64,000 nucleotides of DNA from CAYFLR01 sp964343805 (GCA_964343805.1 CAYFLR010000007.1:1-64000), one strand, 5' to 3'. Counted from the first letter of the stretch, positions 52,066-61,714 are shown. The notes: a model not told the origin generated them from the letters alone. Numbers and translations are program-made.

Positions 52066-54909
52066 TTGAGTAAGCAAAACATTTTGTGCTTCATTGGTGC
52101 GATTTTTTTTGTAGTCCCTCTTTATGCTAACGGCTCAGAGGTTCCCCCTGGATGGGCTCACCAATTTTTTACTGATGATTCTTCCTACTATTTAAAACTT
52201 CTGCCAGATGGGTTTGTGCAGCGTTTTCGTCTGCACAAAAAGTACTGTGATCAATTGGATTACGCCACGATCCACTTTCAAGAGAAAGATCATAATTATC
52301 AGACTCACTTCAGTAAAATGAACCGCAGTGAACAGACCAGGTGGGGAGTTCTTTATGGGATCGATGAAAATGATTACTGCTGGTACAAAGTCAGTGCCAC
52401 CGGACTGGATCTTAATCGACCCAATGCTAATCGCTATGTGATTAATCTTCGTTTTCGTCAAGACGGAAAGAATTACTATTTTCACAATCATCCCACATCT
52501 ATTCTTCCCTCTCAACGTTTTACTACCGATGAGTCGCAAATTAACTGGATTGACTTAGGTCGTTATGGTGCCACTCCCTTAGAGGCTGGTGGTACTTTCT
52601 TTAAAATTTGGGAGCCGGATGCAGAAAAGGTTATTTTGACCATTAATCAAGATACTCACAATAACCAATACGTAATGCATGTGGATAAAGGTTATAAACA
52701 TCCTGAACTTAATCATGTGATGTTTTTGGGACATGTGAAAGCCGATGATGATTACTCCATACAATTTGTAAAAAATGGTCAATTGGAAACCATCAATATG
52801 ATCAACTTGAATCAGCAAACGGCTTTCAAATTTGATCCTTATGGTAAGGCAGTTCGCTATGATATTAAAGGCGGAAAGATTAATGGTTATTGGAATATTA
52901 GAGCGGTTGTAACTCCCTCTTCGAAATATGAGTGGAAGTTTGACCATAAGATTGGGGAAATCCCGGAACGACAAAAAAATAATTGGCTCATATACCAGTT
53001 GTGGCCTCTCACTTTTAATCCCCAAAAAGAGAACGGGAAGTATGTGCAGGGAACCTTTCTAGATATTGTTGAAAAACTTGATTACATTAGTGGTTTGGGT
53101 GTTACAGCGGTGGAATTACTCCCTCATTATGAAACTCGTTTTAACGCTTCTTGGGGTTATGCTATGGACTCTTTGGTTCTGGTAGAAAAAACCCTAGGTA
53201 CACCCGATGATCTGCGCTATCTGGTAGATCAAATGCACAGTAGAGGCATGAAAGTAGTGTTTGATATGGTGCTCAATCATATCAATAACAATCTAATCAG
53301 AGACTTACTTAATGAACACATTCATGAATCCAAGTTTTATTCCGGCAATACTGTTTGGGGACCAAAACCTCGCTTTGCAAATCGTATTGTAAAAAAATGG
53401 ATTGCCGATGCGGTTATATCCGTCATTCGAGATTATCACATAGATGGTCTTCGCTTTGATATGATTGCTGCCATTTATAATCAAGGCAATGGAGGTTACG
53501 AATTCTTACAGGAACTGAACTCTTTAATTAAAATTGTTCATCCTACTTTATTTACCATGGCTGAGGAATTGCCCGATAATGTTTGGGCCACCAAGACAGT
53601 TCCTGAAGGTGGGATGGGGTTTGATTCTCAATGGAATGATAAATTTAAAAACTTTTTTGAATTAGAGTTTGATGACTACAATCCCTATCACCGACATGTA
53701 AAACTAGAACCTCTCAAAGCTTCTTTGGAAGGCTATAGTGATCATTTTTCACATGGAAATGAGCTGCATTTTGGAGTTCCCCAAAAAACAGTTAATTACT
53801 TAGGAAGTCATGATTTTATTGGAAATAAGAACCCTTTCATCCGTATCATTTCTGATTATGAAGGATATGAATGGGATGGCAAAAATAATTTTTATCGGGT
53901 TCGTCCATTAGAAGACCCTGATTTAAAGGGTCAATTTAGAAAGGTTCATAATCCCTTCACTCATGGGATGACCCGTTTGGCTTATGGTATTTTATTTTCT
54001 AAACCAGGTCCCTTGCTGTTCTATCAAGGGGAAGAATTAGGTCAAGATCTGAATATTGAAAATGAGTGGTCTTACTTAGATGCTATAAAAAATAATGCAT
54101 TTCCCAGTAAAAATATTGATCTTCATCGTTATATCTCTTCCCACCGCATGACCTGGGAATACCTTCATCCGGAAAATGAACCGACTCTTAATTTTTTAAC
54201 TCCTAAAGAGCATAATCTCTTTCATGGGACTTACAGGTTTTTTAAACGGATGATTCAGTTTAGGAGAGACTATCCTTTTATCAACGAGAAGAACGCCTCT
54301 CATGTTCATATCTACTATGATCAAAATCTTCTGACCTATCGTATTCAGAGTGAAGAAAAGCGTTTCTTTGTGGTTGCCAACTTTGGCCCTTCCAAAGAGG
54401 CCGCCTGGGTTAACTTTCCTGCCGGTAACCACACTTGGTGGAAAGAAGTGGTTAACACTTCGGAAACCCGATGGGGGGGTAACAGTGATCGCTTCCAAAA
54501 CATAATTTCTAATTTGGGAGGGCGTCAAAACTTAGTTCGAGTGGACGAGGGCAGTTTGCTCATTTTTGAAGAGCAAAAAATAGCAGAAATTAATAGCCCA
54601 CTCTACTTAAGAGGAGACATTACCGATTGGAAAGCTTTACCTCATATGAAACTTTTAAAATCTTCTGATAAAGGAGATATCTACTCTGTTCAGTTTGATG
54701 TGCATAGTCGTGGTGAATTTGCCTTTAAACTGGGAACCAAGGATTGGGAAGTGGATATAGGTTTATCCCACCATCATCAGCCAGAGCATAGTCGAGGAGT
54801 TCTCAGCTATCGTCCCTTTCAGCCCAACTTTATCATCTCTTTTAAGCCGGGCACTTATAAATTTATTTTTAATATCAACACTTTTAAATACGTTGTTCTT
54901 AAACTCTAA
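52066..54909 (+). CDS. Periplasmic GH13 alpha-amylase/branching-type enzyme with CBM48-like domain
   Basis: About 947 residues from a TTG at 52066, supported by AAGGAG 7 bp upstream; an ATG at 52027 is an alternative. Signal peptide ends PLYANGSE. An unrecognised N-terminal domain (to about 160) is followed by a CBM48-like fold (GGTFFKIWEPDAEKVIL). The GH13 barrel has all four regions: VVFDMVLNH, GLRFDMIAA (nucleophile Asp465), TMAEELPDN (Glu500) and GSHDFIGN (Asp583). A C-terminal beta domain (LYLRGDITDWKAL, GEFAFKLGTKDW) resembles pullulanase/CBM20-type modules. The four-region pattern is like branching enzyme or trehalohydrolase groups; specificity is uncertain. It supplies maltodextrins to the transporter. 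Confidence 0.85.
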   Translation: MSKQNILCFIGAIFFVVPLYANGSEVPPGWAHQFFTDDSSYYLKLLPDGFVQRFRLHKKYCDQLDYATIHFQEKDHNYQTHFSKMNRSEQTRWGVLYGIDENDYCWYKVSATGLDLNRPNANRYVINLRFRQDGKNYYFHNHPTSILPSQRFTTDESQINWIDLGRYGATPLEAGGTFFKIWEPDAEKVILTINQDTHNNQYVMHVDKGYKHPELNHVMFLGHVKADDDYSIQFVKNGQLETINMINLNQQTAFKFDPYGKAVRYDIKGGKINGYWNIRAVVTPSSKYEWKFDHKIGEIPERQKNNWLIYQLWPLTFNPQKENGKYVQGTFLDIVEKLDYISGLGVTAVELLPHYETRFNASWGYAMDSLVLVEKTLGTPDDLRYLVDQMHSRGMKVVFDMVLNHINNNLIRDLLNEHIHESKFYSGNTVWGPKPRFANRIVKKWIADAVISVIRDYHIDGLRFDMIAAIYNQGNGGYEFLQELNSLIKIVHPTLFTMAEELPDNVWATKTVPEGGMGFDSQWNDKFKNFFELEFDDYNPYHRHVKLEPLKASLEGYSDHFSHGNELHFGVPQKTVNYLGSHDFIGNKNPFIRIISDYEGYEWDGKNNFYRVRPLEDPDLKGQFRKVHNPFTHGMTRLAYGILFSKPGPLLFYQGEELGQDLNIENEWSYLDAIKNNAFPSKNIDLHRYISSHRMTWEYLHPENEPTLNFLTPKEHNLFHGTYRFFKRMIQFRRDYPFINEKNASHVHIYYDQNLLTYRIQSEEKRFFVVANFGPSKEAAWVNFPAGNHTWWKEVVNTSETRWGGNSDRFQNIISNLGGRQNLVRVDEGSLLIFEEQKIAEINSPLYLRGDITDWKALPHMKLLKSSDKGDIYSVQFDVHSRGEFAFKLGTKDWEVDIGLSHHHQPEHSRGVLSYRPFQPNFIISFKPGTYKFIFNINTFKYVVLKL

Positions 54910-54935
54910 CCAATTATTTTAATACGAGAAAAGCT

Positions 54936-57158
54936 ATGAATAATTCCCTTGAGTCTCTTAACAAACTAGATACCATTGCACGAAATTTCTGGTGGTCATG
55001 GAATCATGGAGCTGCCGATTTATTTCAAACCATCAACCCAAAGCTTTGGCAACAGAGTCACAACCCGGTTTTGACTCTTAAGCAAACACCTAAAGATGAG
55101 ATTTTAAAACATCTCACTGATAACTCTTTTTTAATTCGACTGGAAAGGGTGAACAGTGAACTAGATAACTATCTTCATGAGAACAACACTTGGTTTTACA
55201 AAAATTATCCAGAGCATCAAGATAAAAAGGTAGCCTACTTTTGTGCTGAATACGGTATTCATGAATCGCTTCCTATATACAGTGGCGGCTTAGGTATTTT
55301 GGCTGGAGATCATGTGAAGTCAGCCAGTGATTTAGGAATACCTATGGTGTTTGTAGGGCTGTTCTACAAAAATGGTTATTTCACTCAAGAAATTGATAAA
55401 CAAGGTCAGCAGATAGCCCGTTTTCCGGAAGTAAATCCTGCAGATCAACCTTTTGAATTAGTTCGAGATATATTAAATAATGAGCGTTTAGTGAGTATCG
55501 ACTTTCCAAAACGCACAGTATACGCTCGTATTTGGAAAGCAAATGTAGGGCGCTGTTCTCTCTACTTATTAGATACTGACATTGATAAAAATACTCCTTC
55601 AGATCGTTTGATCACTTCTAAGCTATATGCTGGAAATAGAGAGCAACGTCTGGCTCAAGAAATTGTTCTTGGTATTGGCGGGTACAAAGCTATTAAAATG
55701 TGTGGAATCTTTCCTGATGTCTTTCATATTAATGAAGGACATTCCGTTCTCTTTCAGTTAGAGAGAGTGCGTGATGTGATGAGAGAGCAGAATTTAACTT
55801 TTGCAGAAGCTCATCATCTTTGCTCCATGAATTGTATCTTTACAACTCATACTCCAGTCCCTGCCGGTAATGAAAGCTTTTCTCTCCATTTAGTCTATAA
55901 ATATCTGGGACACTACGCCAATGATTTTGGAATCTCTTGGAGAAATTTTTCCCAGCTTGCCTTTGCTGATAAAGAGGAGAGTAAGAAACAATTTAATTTA
56001 ACTGCTTTGGCTATTAACTTCTCCAAATTTCAAAATGGAGTGAGCCAGCTTCATGGTCAAACGGCTTCTAAAATGTGGTGTCACCTCTGGCCTGAAGCAG
56101 AAGGTGAAGTGGAGCCTATAACATCTATCACCAATGGAGTCCATGTAGGAACCTGGATGAACCCGCAAGTAAAAAGCTTTCTGAGTCAGCATCTCGGCTT
56201 AAACTGGCAAGATAAAATTCTCAATCAAGACTACTTTGAGCAGTTGCGTTATCTGCCTAATAATCGAATTAGAGATCTTAGAAAATCTCTTAAAGAGAAA
56301 ATGATTGGATTAGTTAAAAAGCAATACCAAATCCAGTTAGATCGCAATAACACTCCTGAAGAAATGGTCATGGTGGCCTGTGAGCGCTTTAAACCTGAAC
56401 ACCTCACTATTGGATTTGCCAGACGGTTTGCTACCTACAAAAGAGCCAACCTTCTGCTGTTTGATATAGAAAGATTGAAGAAACTGGTTACCAATAAAAA
56501 ATGCCCGGTGCAGATTGTGTTTGCCGGTAAATCACATCCTGCTGACAAGGAAGGTCAACAGCTCATTCAGGAAATTTATAATCTTTCCTTGCAGCCAGAA
56601 TTTATGGGACGGATTGTTATATTAGAGAATTATGATATGCACATTGCAAAGCAGCTGATATCAGGGGTGGATGTTTGGTTAAACACACCAAGAAGACCCA
56701 TGGAGGCCTGTGGAACCAGTGGTCAAAAAGTCTGCTTAAACTTAGGTATTAATTGCAGCGTGCTTGATGGTTGGTGGCAAGAGGGATACAATTCCAAAAA
56801 TGGTTGGATCATTGGCAATGACAGTTATTACTCTGATTCCAAAATGCATGATCGAAGTGATGCTAATGATCTTTACCAAGTTATGGAGCAACAAATTATC
56901 TCAGCATACTACGATGGCCTTCCAGGGGTATCCGGTGGATCAGACCGTTGGTTGGAAATCGCCAAAGAGAGTATGATTTCTAACCTCTCCTTTTTTAGCT
57001 CCCATCGGATGTTAGTAGATTATCTCAAGAGAGCTTACCTAGGTGCACTCAATTTCAATGAACAGTATCCTGATATTAAGTTTATGAAAGATAAGATTGA
57101 GTATTTAGCGGGAGCAACTTCTGAGAAGAGAGATGGCTTAGAATTTAGTAACCATTAG
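54936..57158 (+). CDS. glgP: Alpha-glucan (glycogen/maltodextrin) phosphorylase
   Basis: A 740-residue enzyme of the short TIGR02094 type with an N-terminal DUF3417 segment (IARNFWWSWNHGAADLF). YFCAEYGIHESLPIYSGGLG and GDHVKSASDLGIP mark the GT35 core; EACGTSGQKVCLNLG contains the Lys that binds pyridoxal phosphate; LDGWWQEGYNSKNGW is typical. It releases glucose-1-phosphate from glucan ends with inorganic phosphate. It follows the GH13 gene by 26 bp, ending the operon. Its stop overlaps the convergent CheY-like gene by 4 bp. Confidence 0.94.
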   Translation: MNNSLESLNKLDTIARNFWWSWNHGAADLFQTINPKLWQQSHNPVLTLKQTPKDEILKHLTDNSFLIRLERVNSELDNYLHENNTWFYKNYPEHQDKKVAYFCAEYGIHESLPIYSGGLGILAGDHVKSASDLGIPMVFVGLFYKNGYFTQEIDKQGQQIARFPEVNPADQPFELVRDILNNERLVSIDFPKRTVYARIWKANVGRCSLYLLDTDIDKNTPSDRLITSKLYAGNREQRLAQEIVLGIGGYKAIKMCGIFPDVFHINEGHSVLFQLERVRDVMREQNLTFAEAHHLCSMNCIFTTHTPVPAGNESFSLHLVYKYLGHYANDFGISWRNFSQLAFADKEESKKQFNLTALAINFSKFQNGVSQLHGQTASKMWCHLWPEAEGEVEPITSITNGVHVGTWMNPQVKSFLSQHLGLNWQDKILNQDYFEQLRYLPNNRIRDLRKSLKEKMIGLVKKQYQIQLDRNNTPEEMVMVACERFKPEHLTIGFARRFATYKRANLLLFDIERLKKLVTNKKCPVQIVFAGKSHPADKEGQQLIQEIYNLSLQPEFMGRIVILENYDMHIAKQLISGVDVWLNTPRRPMEACGTSGQKVCLNLGINCSVLDGWWQEGYNSKNGWIIGNDSYYSDSKMHDRSDANDLYQVMEQQIISAYYDGLPGVSGGSDRWLEIAKESMISNLSFFSSHRMLVDYLKRAYLGALNFNEQYPDIKFMKDKIEYLAGATSEKRDGLEFSNH

Positions 57159-57556
57159 TCTTCTTCTGCTGCTTCTTCCAGACTATCAAGATGAGGTTGA
57201 ATAGTTTTTTCAATTACATCTTTAACACTACTGCCTGTTAAAGGTTTGACCATCCAGGCAGTGGCACCTGCTCTTTTTCCTTTGGTAACCATGGGGCCTT
57301 TGCTTTCAGTGGTCGCTATTACAATTGGGATTTTCTCATATCCTTTAATTTTTCGGAGAGCAGCGCAGAGCTCTAGCCCTGTCATATCCGGCATATTGAC
57401 ATCTAGTATGGCCACATCAATTTTGACTTTTTGGGCCTGCTCTAATCCTTGTTTTCCATCTTGGGCTTCAACTACTTCAAAGCCCTCTTTTTTAAGATAG
57501 GTGCCGATCATTTTTAAAACAAACAGATCATCATCACATATAAGTACTTTATTCAT
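57155..57556 (-). CDS. Single-domain CheY-like response regulator
   Basis: A 133-residue receiver with no output domain. Acidic pocket CDDD (8-10), phosphoacceptor Asp52 in AILDVNMPDMTG, Thr82/Thr83 in ATTES, and Lys104 in MVKPL. A short acidic C-terminal tail (SLEEAAEED) follows. It is a paralogue of the receiver at 60048-60413: Asp52 and Lys104 lie at identical positions. It may signal to a motor, a kinase or one of the CheZ-like proteins in this window. It overlaps the end of the phosphorylase gene by 4 bp. Confidence 0.92.
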   Translation of the reverse strand: MNKVLICDDDLFVLKMIGTYLKKEGFEVVEAQDGKQGLEQAQKVKIDVAILDVNMPDMTGLELCAALRKIKGYEKIPIVIATTESKGPMVTKGKRAGATAWMVKPLTGSSVKDVIEKTIQPHLDSLEEAAEED

Positions 57557-57674
57557 AGACCCATTCTACTTTACTTTTTTAACTTTTGCTAGAAATTCTG
57601 AATACATGTATTAAGAAGTGTTATATAATTGAATACTCATAAATATGGATAAATTATTTTCGAGGTGGTGTAGA

Positions 57675-59237
57675 ATGCGTACTCCCTTACTCTATTTATC
57701 AGTTGCTTTAACCATTGGAGTGGTTCTCTATTTTACCACTTTCAAAAAAAAGACTGGTAAGAATAAACAAGAGAATAAGATTCAACAAGTAGACACCGTA
57801 GAGATCAGGCAGAAATACCAGAATGAGTGCAATATTGGCAATGTTGAATCTTGCTATAACATCTCTTCCCTGTCTGAAAAGGTAGAAGGTTCTAAGAGAA
57901 GTGTCTTTTCTTATGTGCGAGACTATATAGGTAGTGTAGACCTCAATCTTGCTCAATATCCTATCAATCAAAAAAAATACTATCTGCGAGTTTTGCGCCG
58001 TCCCGCCTGTAAATTGCCGGATGTTTTTGATAAGTTTTATGCCAGACCGAGCAAGCAAAATCTCTTGTCTATGATCAAATGCCGATACACAAAAGACAAA
58101 GAAGAGTGGAAAACCTTTAGACAAGATATTGCAAAAATAGAAGAAAACTATAAGACGGAGGTGATCTCCAGTGTTTTTTCTCCTGCTGGTGGTTTTGATG
58201 TGGAACTTAAGAATTCCATTTATAGTCTCTACTTAGATCTATTTAAACGGTTAAAAAAAGCAGGCAATATAACTCAGGTCGCCAGTCAAAAAGAAGAAGT
58301 AAAGGATGAAAAAAAATCTAAAAGGAAAAAAGGTAAGAAGAAGAAAGTCTATTCAAAGGATGGTTTGAAAGCTTTGGTCACTATGATTCATTTGAGTAAC
58401 TTTATTCTTAAAACCTACTTTTATGGAGAACCTAAAGATTTTAATAATATGACTTCAATGGAAGATCTTAAGTTTCTCCTCCCCATTGGAGTTAGCGCAG
58501 GTCTTACTCCTTTTTTTACCCGCTTGATAAAAAGAAAAAATGCTAATAAGCAACTTAAAGTTTTGTACATCAATCCCAACATTCTTCTCCCTTTTTTAGT
58601 TACTAAGCAAAAAAGCCGGGCTTATCTAGATACTTTGTTACAGCTTTATCTAGCCCAAGATAACTATATTAGTTTTCCCCCTGATCAGATTATCAATACA
58701 TTTCTACTCTATGAATCCAGACTCACTCATCGTAAGAAAATTGATCGTCTGATTAGCAATGAGAATCGCATTAAGGAAATGTGTCAAGGTGGAATTGGCA
58801 GGTACCAAAAGGGGTATAAGATTTGTCCCGCTATGCTCTGTTCTGAGGTGAAAAACTTCCAATCTTTTGCTGATATGATGTTGGAAAAAAAATTGGAGCA
58901 GGTGGACTGTAAGTATCCCCTCTACCCATTTAAACGGTATGATGACTCCACTGGATTGGCCTCTTTACTCTGTCACCATCATTTTCAAGAAGATGTTATG
59001 TCTATCTCTGAGTTCTTTACTCGGGTAGTGGATAACTGTGGGAATACTGGATTAGTTACGCTGGGGAAGTGGATCAAACAGTATGGGGATGAAGAATTAG
59101 TGAAGGCACAATCTGTAGCTAATGTACAAAAAGAAGCAGGAGGTGGGAAAGGAGGAATTATGGGAATGTTAGAATCCATTTCAGGCCATAAAAAGGTGGA
59201 TGCTACCAAGAAACTCACAGAAGAGATGGAAAAATAA
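57675..59237 (+). CDS. Membrane-anchored basic protein, unrecognised
   Basis: A 520-residue protein. The ATG at 57675 is chosen because GAGGTG lies 8 bp upstream; an ATG at 57645 has none. One N-terminal transmembrane segment (LLYLSVALTIGVVLYFTTF), then a Lys-rich soluble part with a highly basic tract (about residues 205-225). Seven or more Cys occur in small clusters (KYQNECNIGNVESC, RYQKGYKICPAMLC, LLCHHHF). The C-terminus is Gly-rich then helical. Topology suggests a periplasmic protein. Function unknown; it is encoded between two CheY-like genes on the other strand. Confidence 0.68.
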   Translation: MRTPLLYLSVALTIGVVLYFTTFKKKTGKNKQENKIQQVDTVEIRQKYQNECNIGNVESCYNISSLSEKVEGSKRSVFSYVRDYIGSVDLNLAQYPINQKKYYLRVLRRPACKLPDVFDKFYARPSKQNLLSMIKCRYTKDKEEWKTFRQDIAKIEENYKTEVISSVFSPAGGFDVELKNSIYSLYLDLFKRLKKAGNITQVASQKEEVKDEKKSKRKKGKKKKVYSKDGLKALVTMIHLSNFILKTYFYGEPKDFNNMTSMEDLKFLLPIGVSAGLTPFFTRLIKRKNANKQLKVLYINPNILLPFLVTKQKSRAYLDTLLQLYLAQDNYISFPPDQIINTFLLYESRLTHRKKIDRLISNENRIKEMCQGGIGRYQKGYKICPAMLCSEVKNFQSFADMMLEKKLEQVDCKYPLYPFKRYDDSTGLASLLCHHHFQEDVMSISEFFTRVVDNCGNTGLVTLGKWIKQYGDEELVKAQSVANVQKEAGGGKGGIMGMLESISGHKKVDATKKLTEEMEK

Positions 59238-59435
59238 TCCTCGACTTACTCCTTAAAAACAAAGATTTATCCTTAGAAACAAACCTTTTAAACCCTATTA
59301 GATACAGTCAGATAAGGTGAAAATTTAATAATTCTGCCAATTGACCGATCATATATAGTATAGGGCTTTGCTGTCTATTATAAATTAATAGTTTTAGGAA
59401 GTCTTAACTTGCTATGAAAGGTTTAAGTGATTTAG

Positions 59436-60059
59436 TTGAGAATTATTGCATTAATATTGCTTAGTTTATGCTTGGTAGGCGCATACAATCCTTCAAAAAG
59501 CCTATCTGAAAGTGACTCTATAATTAAATTACCTGTAACGCAAGTGTCAGACCTGACTGATCGAGATATGGCTGTACAAAAAGTTCAAGATACAGTGGCT
59601 GAGGTGTTAGAAACCTCTCTTTCAGTCTTAATTTTAATGGTGACAGGGAGCGGTGATTCTAATCAGCTTCGTCAATATATCTATCAATTTCTAAATTACT
59701 TCACTCATAATGTGTTGGAATCACCACTTATTTCTAACCAAGATCAGTTCTTTAGGTTACTCTTTTCATTAAAATTATTAGATCATTTACGGACTAATAA
59801 TTTATTAGCAATGAAAGTAGAACCCGCTAGAAAGGTTAAAGTGGGACAATCCAGATCCTTTCGGTATCGGGTAATGTTAGGACTCTCTCCTGATGGGGGC
59901 AACCGGCAAATTCTGAATGAACTCAAACTTAAAGAATCTAAAGAGATTCAAGACTTGATGGCACTGACGGTCATTTGCCCATATGAAGGAAGTAATCCAC
60001 CTCTTCATTGTTTTGTCCAATCTGTTACATCTACTAAATTGTTGGATTTAAGTATCTAA
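59436..60059 (+). CDS. Small exported protein, unrecognised
   Basis: A 207-residue protein with a TTG start and a short signal-like segment (RIIALILLSLCLVGAY). The mature part is helical (QLRQYIYQFLNYFTHNVLES, FFRLLFSLKLLDHLR). No family recognised. The upstream 198 bp are AT-rich without a clear promoter. Its 3' end overlaps the convergent CheY-like gene by 12 bp. Confidence 0.6.
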   Translation: MRIIALILLSLCLVGAYNPSKSLSESDSIIKLPVTQVSDLTDRDMAVQKVQDTVAEVLETSLSVLILMVTGSGDSNQLRQYIYQFLNYFTHNVLESPLISNQDQFFRLLFSLKLLDHLRTNNLLAMKVEPARKVKVGQSRSFRYRVMLGLSPDGGNRQILNELKLKESKEIQDLMALTVICPYEGSNPPLHCFVQSVTSTKLLDLSI

Positions 60060-60413
60060 GTATTGACTGAATATTTTAAGCAAGGAAGGAACATCCAGGG
60101 GCTTGTTAAGCCATGCGGTGGTGCCTGCTTCTTTGCCTTGATCTACCATTTCTTTAGATGATTCAGTGGTAACAATAACAATGGGAATATTCTTGTATTT
60201 ATCAATCTGACGCAATTCTCTGGTGAGCTCGATGCCTGTCATGTTAGGCATGTTTATATCTAGAACCGCCCCATCTAAATCGTTGACATTGGCTTTATCG
60301 AGACCATCTTTTCCATCCATGGCTTCAATAACTTCATACCCAGCCTTTTTTAGGGACATGCCAGTCATCTTTACTATAAACAATTCATCATCACATACTA
60401 ATATTTTTTTCAT
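60048..60413 (-). CDS. Single-domain CheY-like response regulator
   Basis: A 121-residue receiver without an output domain. CDDE acidic pocket, Asp52 in AVLDINMPNMTG, Thr82/Thr83 in VTTES and Lys104 in LNKPL, so all phosphorylation residues are present. It is closely related to the receiver at 57155-57556, sharing IPIVI, TTES and the AGxTAW pattern, and probably arose by duplication. No histidine kinase or chemotaxis gene is nearby. Confidence 0.92.
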   Translation of the reverse strand: MKKILVCDDELFIVKMTGMSLKKAGYEVIEAMDGKDGLDKANVNDLDGAVLDINMPNMTGIELTRELRQIDKYKNIPIVIVTTESSKEMVDQGKEAGTTAWLNKPLDVPSLLKIFSQYLDT

Positions 60414-60501
60414 AGCATTATTTTATCATATTAAATGAGAAACGGGTTAAAAATATTGATGGCTTATATTGTTTTTTATAAGAGGCCGATGCTAGAGCAT
60501 C

Positions 60502-60532
60502 TGTTACAGCCACTGTAACACCACTGTAACAA
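60502..60532. promoter_or_regulatory. Palindromic operator-like site with a third half-site
   Basis: TGTTACAG-CCA-CTGTAACA is a perfect 8-bp inverted repeat with a 3-nt spacer, and CTGTAACAA repeats 11 bp later (60524-60532). ATGCTAGAGCAT, another inverted repeat, lies just upstream (60489-60500). The sites occupy the 254-bp gap between the divergent CheY-like and lipoprotein genes. Spacing of about one helical turn suggests cooperative binding of a dimeric regulator. Confidence 0.6.
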
Positions 60533-60667
60533 TACTTATAGAAAATGGACTTATTTAACATATAGATAATAAAGGGTAATTAAGATTTTTTTAGGTTTGA
60601 AATGAGCACCACCGATAAGGAGTTATCTTAAGACCAGAGATAAAAAAATGGGGAATGGGAGATTAAA

Positions 60668-61624
60668 ATGAATAAAAGAACAATAATAGTTACCTCTGTT
60701 TTTAGTTTGATGCTTGTCATCACCTTAGGGTATCAAAACTGTGGAGAGAAGACCGTTCATAGACCTGTACCACCAAATAAAGGTCAAGTTTCTCAGCAGC
60801 CCACGACACCTACCAATCCGGCAAATAATGCTGATAGAGCTGTATTACCTAGTACCTCTGACGCTGATAAAAAGGGCAAGACTGGAGAGACCGAGGGTGA
60901 TGCTGCCAAAAAAGGAATGTTCTGTGAAAAGGATGACTTTGGAATCAGTTTTGCTGCCCCCATCACGGTGGAAGGAAAAATCCGAGTTAAATACAATTTT
61001 GAACAGGATTGTAATAACGTGGCCAAAATTGAAAGTATTGAGTTAACCGGTGATCAGCCTTGTAGTAAACCCAATGTGGAAGATGGTTATCTTAAGGCTG
61101 AAGGTTCAGACTATTACTGTACCATTATAAATTCATTAGGATCGGATGCTGTCTATTCTTTAAACATTAAATTACATGCCTATACTCAATCTGCGCAAGA
61201 TAATGGTCCGGTAGATAATGATGTGGTAGCTGTTTCCTCTGAAAAAGCCACCGACGTTTATGAATTAAAAAAGACAAATATCCGAGTTGAAGATAAAGAG
61301 CAGTTGCGCAATGAATGTAAAAAAGCCTGTTCTCAGTTTGTTCTAAATATCCAGGAAGAAGTAAGTAAAATGAATCAGTACTCTGCTGCCACAGATATCG
61401 CAGGTGATCTTTTTACTACTTTTCTTTGCAGTGGTGAATCTTCTGACAGTGGAGCATGCAGTGCCAGTCAATTGGCTTCTGATGTAGGTTCAGGTGTTTC
61501 TGATTATTTATGCAGTCAAGAAGCCTCTGCTAGTTGGACAAGAGAATCATTAAAATATGGATGCTATGAACTAGAGAATTTTTCCTGTAAAGAGGCAGAG
61601 CAGCTCAAAAACTCTTGTAAATAA
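60668..61624 (+). CDS. Cys-rich lipoprotein, unrecognised
   Basis: A 318-residue protein. Lipobox region VITLGYQNCGEK, with Asn before the Cys. A Pro/Thr/Asn-rich linker (to about 80) is followed by a beta-rich domain with several Cys (MFCEKDDF, EQDCNNVAK, DQPCSKPN, DYYCTII) and a helical, Cys-rich C-terminal domain (ECKKACSQFV, FLCSGESSDSGACSAS, YLCSQEAS, FSCKEAEQLKNSCK) likely held by disulfides. GGGAG precedes the ATG. A strong terminator lies downstream. Confidence 0.72.
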   Translation: MNKRTIIVTSVFSLMLVITLGYQNCGEKTVHRPVPPNKGQVSQQPTTPTNPANNADRAVLPSTSDADKKGKTGETEGDAAKKGMFCEKDDFGISFAAPITVEGKIRVKYNFEQDCNNVAKIESIELTGDQPCSKPNVEDGYLKAEGSDYYCTIINSLGSDAVYSLNIKLHAYTQSAQDNGPVDNDVVAVSSEKATDVYELKKTNIRVEDKEQLRNECKKACSQFVLNIQEEVSKMNQYSAATDIAGDLFTTFLCSGESSDSGACSASQLASDVGSGVSDYLCSQEASASWTRESLKYGCYELENFSCKEAEQLKNSCK

Positions 61625-61667
61625 CAAAAACTCTCATAATAATCGGACCCGAACTCCATCTCTTATT

Positions 61668-61714
61668 GCCCCCCTTTTTTGACCATTAAGGTCATGAAAA
61701 GGGGGGCTTTTTTT
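61668..61714 (+). terminator. Rho-independent terminator
   Basis: Compound hairpin: an 11-bp outer stem (GCCCCCCTTTT with AAAAGGGGGGC), an inner GACC-ATTAA-GGTC stem, then seven T. It ends the Cys-rich lipoprotein gene. Confidence 0.9.
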
